From: a virus
Virus record (IMG/VR): IMGVR_UViG_3300011114_000290
Location: 1 to 37,033 of that record
Strand: one strand, 5' to 3'
DNA length: 37,033 nt
Below, piece by piece: positions 31,873 to 37,033 of the stretch. Made by a program: the position numbers and the translations under genes. Position 1 is the first letter of the stretch. Each line of letters opens with the position of its first letter. The notes under the pieces were generated by a model that saw only the letters and a program-made list of their open reading frames with translations, was not told the DNA's origin and ran no database searches.

Positions 31873-32044
31873 TCGGCGCCTTAGAAAGATAGGTCGACAA
31901 CCGCTGAATCGCGGTGATGCGGGGCCGCTTGCTGCGACCTCGCTGGAGGGCAAGCACGGTACTGTAGTGCAGGCCGGTGGCCGCTGCAACGACCCGAACT
32001 TTGCGGTCTTGCAGAGCGGCAACGACTTGCTCGATGGTCATCAT
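31856..32044 (-). CDS. Small Cro-like helix-turn-helix regulator
   Basis: The 62 residues contain one helix-turn-helix (VRVVAAATGLHYSTVLALQR, then ITAIQRLSTYL). A strong AAGGAG site lies 8 nt before ATG 32044. It is the first gene on the leftward side of the divergent control region, the usual place for an autoregulating early switch. It is the best visible candidate to bind the TGTACC sites near its promoter and at 29812-29922, but that is inference. Confidence 0.8.
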   Translation of the reverse strand: MMTIEQVVAALQDRKVRVVAAATGLHYSTVLALQRGRSKRPRITAIQRLSTYLSKAPNGRPD

Positions 32045-32173
32045 AGAGCGTACTCCTTAAAAAACGTTGGTGAAGATCGAAAAAAAGTGTACCACAACCT
32101 CAAAAAGGCATGGTACTATCCTTCTATGCACTGAACGGATTTCCCGACGAGTGCTGCAACAGAAGGAAACGAA
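32045..32173. promoter_or_regulatory. Divergent early control region
   Basis: These 129 bp separate the two transcription units. They hold GTACCA (32089-32094) and its inverse TGGTAC (32111-32116), with centres two helical turns (22 bp) apart. The first is part of TGTACC, the core of the array at 29812. Poly-A tracts lie beside it. I see no pair of consensus -35/-10 boxes that convinces me on either strand. Ribosome-binding sites for both flanking genes lie at its edges. Confidence 0.6.
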
Positions 32174-32395
32174 ATGACCAAGACCCTGACCTGGAACACC
32201 ATCCGCGCCATCGGCAAGCAAGACAGCGCAGGCCGCTGGACGCCAAGCGCCGAGGTAGCTGAGTATTTCAGCAACATTCGCACCCCCAGCCGCGCCTGGC
32301 CGAACAGCATGGCCAAGGCCGCGCAGACCGCCAAGTTTGCAAGCTGGCTGACCGCCAACCGCCCCGAGATCGCCGCTAAGTTGCTGGCGAATTGA
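32174..32395 (+). CDS. Small conserved hypothetical protein
   Basis: The protein has 73 residues (MTKTLTWNTIRAIGKQDSAG, then EVAEYFSNIRTPSRAWPNS and AAQTAKFASWL). It is soluble, fairly basic and helical. I recall similar proteins at the start of phage recombination operons but know no function. AGAAGGAAA precedes the start. As the first rightward gene it is likely made early. Confidence 0.72.
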   Translation: MTKTLTWNTIRAIGKQDSAGRWTPSAEVAEYFSNIRTPSRAWPNSMAKAAQTAKFASWLTANRPEIAAKLLAN

Positions 32396-32406
32396 AAGCT
32401 ACCAAC

Positions 32407-33084
32407 ATGGCCATCAACCTAAAAACCACCTCAACCCTGGCGTCTAACGGCGCCAAGCTGCTTGTCTACGGCCAAGCAGGCGCAGGCAAAACCACCCTGG
32501 CGGCAACCCTCCCCAACCCCATCATCCTCAGTGCCGAGGGCGGGCTCCTGAGCATCCAAGACGCGAACCTTCCCTACATTGAAGTGACCAGCATGGCCAC
32601 TTTGATGGAAGCCTACTCGTGGCTGCGCGACAGCCATGAAGCTAAAGACTATCAATCGGTGGCGCTGGACAGCATCAGCGAGATCGCCGAGGTCGTGCTG
32701 AATGCCGAGAAGAAGTCGAACAAAGACCCACGCGCCGCCTACGGCGCCATGCAAGAACAGATGGCGGACATTATCCGAGCCTTCCGCGACCTGACTGGCC
32801 GGCACGTCTACATGAGCGCCAAGCTGGAAAAGACGCAGGACGAGATGGGCCGGGTCTTGTACTCGCCATCCATGCCGGGCAACAAAACCGGCCAGGCTTT
32901 GCCCTACTTCTTCGACGAAGTGCTGGCCCTGCGGGTCGAGAAGGACGCCGAGGGGATAAGCCAGCGGGCTTTGATGTGCGACAGCGACGGCCTCTGGCTG
33001 GCGAAGGATCGCAGCGGCAAGCTCGGAGCCTGGGAGCCGGCGGACTTGGGCCAGATCATTGCAAAGATCGGCGGTGCCAAATGA
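32407..33084 (+). CDS. Sak4/RecA-like phage ATPase (AAA_24)
   Basis: This 225-residue protein has Walker A GQAGAGKT at 22-29, ILSAEGG near 40-46, a Walker B-like VALDSISEI and ELEKTQDEMG-type middle parts. It matches the AAA_24 family of phage nucleotide-binding proteins related to Sak4, a single-strand annealing RecA-like recombinase. The neighbours, a DUF669-type ssDNA-binding protein and a PD-(D/E)XK nuclease, are the usual company of Sak4. It probably promotes recombination-dependent replication. ATG 32407 is preferred to the TTG at 32392. Confidence 0.85.
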   Translation: MAINLKTTSTLASNGAKLLVYGQAGAGKTTLAATLPNPIILSAEGGLLSIQDANLPYIEVTSMATLMEAYSWLRDSHEAKDYQSVALDSISEIAEVVLNAEKKSNKDPRAAYGAMQEQMADIIRAFRDLTGRHVYMSAKLEKTQDEMGRVLYSPSMPGNKTGQALPYFFDEVLALRVEKDAEGISQRALMCDSDGLWLAKDRSGKLGAWEPADLGQIIAKIGGAK

Positions 33085-33446
33085 TCGCCGTCTGGCTGGC
33101 TTGCAAAGAAGCCGAGCGCCTAGCCACCGAAGCCCGGCGGGTTGTCGAGGACGCCATGATTGAGCAGTTCAAGGTGGCCAAGGACATGGAGGGCACGAAA
33201 ACCTTCATGAACGCCGGCTACACGGTCAAGATTGCCGGACGCCTGAACCACAAGATTGACAGCGACAAGCTGCAGGCGATCGCCGCCGAAGCCGGCCTGG
33301 CCGAGCATCTCGGTTCACTCTTCCGGTGGAAGCCGGAAATCAATTCGTCGGCCTGGAAGCAAGCCGATGAATCCATCACGCGCCCGCTCTTGGGTGCGAT
33401 TACCACCACGGCGGGCCGCCCGTCTTTTTCAATCACCAAGGAATAA
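33081..33446 (+). CDS. DUF7173-like protein
   Basis: This 121-residue protein has an N-terminal helix (WLACKEAERLATEARRVVED) and then AGYTVKIAGRLNHKIDSDKL. The layout is that of the small DUF7173 proteins found between AAA_24 and DUF669 genes in many phages. The function is unknown, but constant linkage suggests a role in the same recombination complex. ATG 33081 overlaps the ATPase stop as ATGA, so the longer upstream frame is rejected. Confidence 0.73.
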   Translation: MIAVWLACKEAERLATEARRVVEDAMIEQFKVAKDMEGTKTFMNAGYTVKIAGRLNHKIDSDKLQAIAAEAGLAEHLGSLFRWKPEINSSAWKQADESITRPLLGAITTTAGRPSFSITKE

Positions 33447-33451
33447 AAATC

Positions 33452-33925
33452 ATGGCTACTCTCGGACAAGACTACGTTGCAGCTGACCTCCCGATGGGCA
33501 AGTCTTTCGAGCCCCTCCCTGCTGGCTGGTACACGGCGGCCATCACGCAGGCCACGGTGAAGGACACCAAGGCGGGCACTGGTCGCTACATCTCTTTGAA
33601 GTACGACATTACTGGCCCCAGCCACCAGGGCCGCACGATCTTCGGTAACTTGAACATTTCCAACCCGAACCCCAAGGCGGAAGAGATCGGGCGCCAACAG
33701 CTCAACAGCCTGATGCGCGCTATCGGCCTGGCGAAAGTGAACGACACCGACCAACTCATTGGCGGGCAACTGAAGATCAAGCTGGCGATCACCACGAGCG
33801 ACCAGTATGGCGAGGGCAACGACGTCAAGGATTTCGCCACCATCGCTGGCGGGGCAATGCCTGCGGCAAGCAAGCCGGCGGCACCAGCTGCTGGCGCGAA
33901 GGCCGCGCCGCCTTGGGCGAAGTGA
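33452..33925 (+). CDS. DUF669-type single-stranded DNA-binding protein
   Basis: The protein has 157 residues. The first 120 match the DUF669 family (FEPLPAGWYTAAITQATVKD, YISLKYDITGPSHQGRTIFG, QQLNSLMRAIGL, LIGGQLKIKLAI). These phage proteins behave as OB-fold-like ssDNA-binding partners of Sak4. The Pro/Ala-rich tail ending PPWAK resembles the protein-interaction tail of bacterial SSBs. Its place between the ATPase and nuclease genes fits. Confidence 0.83.
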   Translation: MATLGQDYVAADLPMGKSFEPLPAGWYTAAITQATVKDTKAGTGRYISLKYDITGPSHQGRTIFGNLNISNPNPKAEEIGRQQLNSLMRAIGLAKVNDTDQLIGGQLKIKLAITTSDQYGEGNDVKDFATIAGGAMPAASKPAAPAAGAKAAPPWAK

Positions 33926-33929
33926 TATA

Positions 33930-33957
33930 GCGTGACGAGGCGTGACACCTGTCACGC
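33930..33957. promoter_or_regulatory. Palindromic operator candidate with extra half-site
   Basis: GCGTGACA (33940-33947), CC, TGTCACGC (33950-33957) is a perfect inverted repeat. One more GCGTGAC half-site lies exactly 10 bp upstream at 33930-33936. It lies in the 59-bp gap after the DUF669 gene. There is no T-run, so a protein-binding site is more likely than a terminator. It is unrelated in sequence to the TGTACC sites. Confidence 0.55.
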
Positions 33958-33984
33958 TCCAATCCAAACCAAACAGGAAACACC

Positions 33985-34164
33985 ATGATTCTCAAATTGA
34001 CTGAAAAAGAAGTGACCGAGGCCGTGCTGGAGTGGGCCAACAACCGCATGGATTATGATTTTCAGGAGCACATCTTTAACGCGGTGGACTTCAAGTATTC
34101 CGCCATCCACGGCTGCGAGGTCTCCTGGGTTGAGCCTGCCAAAGCTGAAACCGAAAACGTCTAA
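33985..34164 (+). CDS. Small acidic hypothetical protein
   Basis: This 59-residue protein starts MILKLTEKEVTEAVLEWANN and ends EPAKAETENV. AGGAAA lies at 33974-33979. Its last base is shared with the next ATG (TAATG). It is helical and acidic; no function is recognised. It is the first gene after the palindromic operator candidate. Confidence 0.68.
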   Translation: MILKLTEKEVTEAVLEWANNRMDYDFQEHIFNAVDFKYSAIHGCEVSWVEPAKAETENV

Positions 34165-35150
34165 TGTCTACAATCCCAATCCCCGACCCAGTGGCGCAAG
34201 CCATTGACGCCGCTCACGAGCGCCAGGTTGAGCTACCCAGGCCGCACCTTGGCGCCAGCCAACTTGGCCACGCCTGCGACAGGTGGCTCTGGCTGTCGTT
34301 CCGCTGGGCGGTGCGCGAGCCCTTCCCTGGTCGAATCCTGCGACTCTTCCGCCGGGGCCGGATGGAAGAGGCCACCATAGCGGCGGACCTCAAGTTGATT
34401 GGGATTGACATTCACAGCACCGAAGGCGCCCAGGCCCGAGTTGATTTCGGCTCGCACGTCAGCGGCAGCCTGGACGGCATCATTGAATCTGGCGTCCCTG
34501 GTGCGCCGAAGGCTCGGCACATCTTTGAGGCCAAGACGCACAGCAAGAAATCGTTTGACGATCTGGTCAAGCACGGCGTGGAGAAATCCAAGCCGGTCCA
34601 TGCCGCCCAGATGCAAACTTACATGCACGGCACAAACATCGACCGCGCCTTGTACTTTGCAGTCTGCAAAGACGATGACCGAATCTACACCGAGCGCCTG
34701 CGATACAGCCGCACGGAGGCCGAACGACTGATTGCCCGAGGGCATCGCATCGCACTGGCGGACAGGATGCCGGAGCCGCTCTCCAGCAATCCGGCGTGGT
34801 ATGAATGCAAGTTCTGCGCAGCGCATGATTTTTGCCACGGCAGCAAGAAGACCAAAGAAGTGAACTGCCGGACCTGCGCCCACAGCACCGCCGAGCCCTC
34901 AACGCCGGACAACGATGCGCACTGGACATGCGCACGATTCGACCGCAGCGTGATCCCAATCGAAACGCAGTACACCGGCTGCGACAGCCATGTTCTGCAT
35001 CCTGACCTAGTGCCTTGGCAGCGCCTGGATGGGCCGGACGCCTGGACTGCGATCTACATCATTGATGGGAAAGAAGTCGCCAATGGGGAAGGGGATGCAA
35101 ATGTGTTTGGGTCTCGGGAGTTGCTATGCTCTACAATGACAACATTCTGA
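34164..35150 (+). CDS. Cas4-like PD-(D/E)XK exonuclease
   Basis: This 328-residue nuclease has Asp 104 in GSLDGI, Glu 122 and Lys 124 in FEAKTH, and Gln 149 in AAQMQTYM, the PD-(D/E)XK core. Cys 38 and Cys 215, 218 and 224 (CKFCAAHDFC) are placed like the iron-sulfur ligands of Cas4 and AddB. A second cluster (CRTC at 235-238 and two later Cys) suggests a further zinc site near the C-terminus. It likely resects DNA ends for the Sak4-type recombinase. It is not a CRISPR gene here, since no array or cas1 is present. Confidence 0.85.
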   Translation: MSTIPIPDPVAQAIDAAHERQVELPRPHLGASQLGHACDRWLWLSFRWAVREPFPGRILRLFRRGRMEEATIAADLKLIGIDIHSTEGAQARVDFGSHVSGSLDGIIESGVPGAPKARHIFEAKTHSKKSFDDLVKHGVEKSKPVHAAQMQTYMHGTNIDRALYFAVCKDDDRIYTERLRYSRTEAERLIARGHRIALADRMPEPLSSNPAWYECKFCAAHDFCHGSKKTKEVNCRTCAHSTAEPSTPDNDAHWTCARFDRSVIPIETQYTGCDSHVLHPDLVPWQRLDGPDAWTAIYIIDGKEVANGEGDANVFGSRELLCSTMTTF

Positions 35151-35171
35151 CAAAAGTGAGGAAGTTGCAAC

Positions 35172-35846
35172 ATGGGAAAGCCTGCAATCGACATGATTGG
35201 ACTGAAGTTCAATCGTTGGACTGTTTTGTCCGAAGCGTCAAAACCAATTGGCGCTAAAAATACCGGCAAATTTTGGAACTGTGTGTGCGCATGTGGGTTG
35301 CAGCGAATTGTTTATGGCGGGACTGTTCGCAACGGAGAAAGCAAGTCTTGCGGATGCTTGAAAGCGGAAAAAAATTCATTGATGATGAAAGAGATGCGAT
35401 TGCGCCAGTCTGGGTCTGTGCGTGACCGATTCTTTTCTAGATTTGTTGAACTTCAAAATGGCTGTTGGCAGTGGAGGGCGCACACAGACAAAAACGGTTA
35501 TGGCGTACTTCCGGGAGACTATAAAAACATTCGAGCGCATCGTTTATCTTATGAAATACACATTGGGGAAATTTTAGATGGAATGATTGTTTGCCATAAA
35601 TGCGACAACCCAGGGTGCGTAAATCCGAAGCATCTTTTTATGGGGACTTCAAAAGATAACGCACAAGATGCTTTACAAAAAGGCAGGCATTACATTGGCG
35701 AAAAAAATGGCAGGTCAAAACTTACAAGACAACAGGCTAATGATATTTTTGCGTCAAAAGAAAATGGACAAATTCTGGCAAATATTTATGGAGTAACAAG
35801 GTCAACAATAAATAGTATTAAGCGCGGAATAACATGGCAAAAATAG
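35172..35846 (+). CDS. HNH homing endonuclease
   Basis: The protein has 224 residues. Residues about 35-64 form a Cys-rich N-terminal module (FWNCVCACG...SKSCGCLK). An HNH_3 nuclease domain spans about 97-172 ([46 protein letters not shown]). The end looks like a DNA-binding helix-turn-helix ([17 protein letters not shown]). Such genes are usually selfish and spread by cutting alleles that lack them. The gene is clearly more AT-rich than its neighbours, a sign of recent arrival. Its last 13 bp overlap the helicase start. Confidence 0.92.
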   Translation: MGKPAIDMIGLKFNRWTVLSEASKPIGAKNTGKFWNCVCACGLQRIVYGGTVRNGESKSCGCLKAEKNSLMMKEMRLRQSGSVRDRFFSRFVELQNGCWQWRAHTDKNGYGVLPGDYKNIRAHRLSYEIHIGEILDGMIVCHKCDNPGCVNPKHLFMGTSKDNAQDALQKGRHYIGEKNGRSKLTRQQANDIFASKENGQILANIYGVTRSTINSIKRGITWQK

Positions 35847-37033
35847 AATTGCGTGAATATCAAACACGCGCACTGAACATGCTTTATGCGTGGTTTGAAA
35901 AAAACGCAACTGGCCATCCAGTACTGAACATGCCCGGCGGGTCTGGCAAGTCGGTGGTAATTGCATCGTTAACAAAGGATGCGTTGCAAAACTGGCCGGA
36001 GACAAGAATTTTGATGCTGGTCCACTCCAAAGAGCTGATCCTGCAAAACGCTGACAAGTTGCGCAAATTGTGGCCCGATGCGCCATTTGGCATTTACAGC
36101 GCCAGCGTTGGCAAGCGCCAGCTTGATGAGCCAATCACTTACGCTGGGATTGGGTCTGTGGCCAATCGTGGCAAAGAAATTGGGCACATTGATCTGTGCA
36201 TCATTGACGAAGTGCACGTTGTTTCAACCGCCGAGAGTGGCATTTATCGCAAGCTGATTGCCGACTTGCTGAAAATCAATCCAGCCATGCGGATCGTTGG
36301 ATTGAGCGCCAGCCCCTACAGGCTTGGGCAAGGTCTGATAACTGAAGGACCAACCGCAATCTTTTCCGATATTTTGGAGCCTGTCAGCATCCAAGAGTTG
36401 GTTTCCAAAGCGCACCTTGTTCCGCTGCGATCAAAGATCACCAATCACAAGCTGGACACAGACGGTTTGCACAAGCGCCAGGGGGAATACATTGCGTCCG
36501 AAATGGAGGCAAAGTTCAACACCGACGATCACAACGGCGCCGTGGTAGAAGAGATCATCGAGAGAGCGAGCAGCCGAGAGCATTGGCTAATTTTTTGCTC
36601 TGGCGTTGCTCATTCCGAAGCTGTGGCCAAATGTCTACGCGGGGCCGGCATTCCCGCCGAGTCGCTGGATGCAACGCACAGCAAGTCTGAGCGCGAACGC
36701 AAGCTGGCCGACTTTGAATCTGGTCGAATGCGTGCTATTTGCTCGGTTGGAATTTTAACGACAGGCTACGATTTTCCTGCTTTAGATTGCATTGCATTCT
36801 TGCGGTCTACTATGTCGCCAGGTCTTTACTTGCAAATGGCCGTGCGCGGCATGAGGCCGCACCTGGGTAAAACCGACTGCCTGGTTCTGGACTTTGCGGC
36901 GGTTGTAGCAACCCACGGTCCAATCACCCACGTCCGACCGCCCAACAAAAAGGGCGAGCGGGAAGGCGCCGCGCCGGTCAAGGTATGCGACAACTGCCAA
37001 GAGTTATGCGCCCTGGCGGCCCGTGTATGCCCT
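35834..37033 (+). CDS. SF2 DEAD/DEAH-type helicase, N-terminal part (continues at 1-937)
   Basis: The frame runs from ATG 35834 to the right edge with no stop, 400 codons, and continues at base 2. An N-terminal Q-motif-like LREYQ near residue 6 supports the start. Walker A is PGGSGKS at 34-40, the DEVH box lies at 125-128 and SASP at 158-161. The last 514 bp repeat the left end of the window. The start lies inside the HNH gene and I see no strong ribosome-binding site, so translation may be coupled to that gene. See the entry at 2-937 for the C-terminal half. Confidence 0.9.
   Translation, partial: MAKIELREYQTRALNMLYAWFEKNATGHPVLNMPGGSGKSVVIASLTKDALQNWPETRILMLVHSKELILQNADKLRKLWPDAPFGIYSASVGKRQLDEPITYAGIGSVANRGKEIGHIDLCIIDEVHVVSTAESGIYRKLIADLLKINPAMRIVGLSASPYRLGQGLITEGPTAIFSDILEPVSIQELVSKAHLVPLRSKITNHKLDTDGLHKRQGEYIASEMEAKFNTDDHNGAVVEEIIERASSREHWLIFCSGVAHSEAVAKCLRGAGIPAESLDATHSKSERERKLADFESGRMRAICSVGILTTGYDFPALDCIAFLRSTMSPGLYLQMAVRGMRPHLGKTDCLVLDFAAVVATHGPITHVRPPNKKGEREGAAPVKVCDNCQELCALAARVCP
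36520..37033. repeat. Right copy of the 514-bp terminal redundancy
   Basis: Direct copy of bases 1-514 with one mismatch (36628 C against 109 A). It is evidence of a circular assembly; one copy should be dropped when counting genes or genome length. Confidence 0.95.

Noticed and set aside
31873-32022. 50-codon N-terminal extension of the primase
   Set aside because: It overlaps the HTH gene in another frame, is rich in Pro/Cys/Arg, and has no family match; ATG 31872 is better.
31856-32044. Evidence for a temperate lifestyle
   Set aside because: A single Cro-like protein is not enough. There is no integrase, partition operon or full repressor, so the lifestyle is left open.
34164-35150. Cas4 of a phage CRISPR system
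   Set aside because: The fold marks are Cas4-like, but the neighbours are recombination genes and no CRISPR array or other cas gene is present.
1-37033. tRNA genes
   Set aside because: I noticed no cloverleaf-like sequence with a TTCGAATC-type arm in the few non-coding gaps. A tRNA search program would settle it.

Overview
The window is a whole tailed-phage genome assembled as a circle and opened inside a gene. Bases 1-514 are repeated at 36520-37033 with one mismatch, leaving about 36.5 kb of unique sequence. The virion genes place it among short-tailed podoviruses of the P22/Sf6 kind. They include a Sf6-like large terminase, a P22-type portal, a scaffold and coat of P22 size, gp4- and gp10-like neck proteins, and three large low-complexity proteins in the place of the P22 ejection proteins gp7, gp20 and gp16. 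No tape-measure, tube or sheath gene is visible. The fairly GC-rich composition and Gram-negative-type Shine-Dalgarno sites suggest a proteobacterial host, perhaps a betaproteobacterium, but nothing here fixes it. I see no integrase or other clear lysogeny module.

Two long transcription units diverge from 32045-32173. The rightward unit runs 32174 -> 37033 and, through the circle, 1 -> 5237. It begins with a replication and recombination set: a Sak4/RecA-like ATPase, a DUF7173-like protein, a DUF669-type ssDNA-binding protein, a Cas4-like PD-(D/E)XK nuclease, an HNH homing endonuclease, an SF2 helicase split by the window ends, and a VRR-NUC nuclease. It continues through many tiny genes overlapping by ATGA. 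It also carries a T4-type lysozyme, a three-helix holin, two very small membrane proteins and a GNAT-like protein. No DNA polymerase is visible, so replication probably uses the host polymerase.

The leftward unit starts with a 62-codon helix-turn-helix protein and a primase-helicase (32044 -> 29923). Next is a 173-bp intergenic region (29750-29922) with nine copies of TGTACC, mostly spaced at 10 bp, followed by a promoter-like TTGACA/TATGAT pair. From there a single 24.5-kb run of genes goes to 5229. It holds a ferritin/Dps-like protein, a GroES-like co-chaperonin, a probable virion protein, a small basic protein, a ParB-methyltransferase fusion, terS, terL, portal, scaffold, coat and a decoration-like protein. 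After an intrinsic terminator at 20843-20870 come four or more adhesin or fibre proteins, the gp4- and gp10-like neck proteins, a DUF6321 protein, a cupin, the three ejection-type proteins and two small membrane proteins. The two units meet tail to tail with a 9-bp overlap at 5229-5237.

The most notable unexplained elements are the TGTACC array upstream of a possibly leaderless late transcript, the related TGTACC/GGTAC half-sites in the divergent early region, a separate palindromic operator candidate at 33930-33957, and a modular beta-domain inserted in the gp4-like protein.
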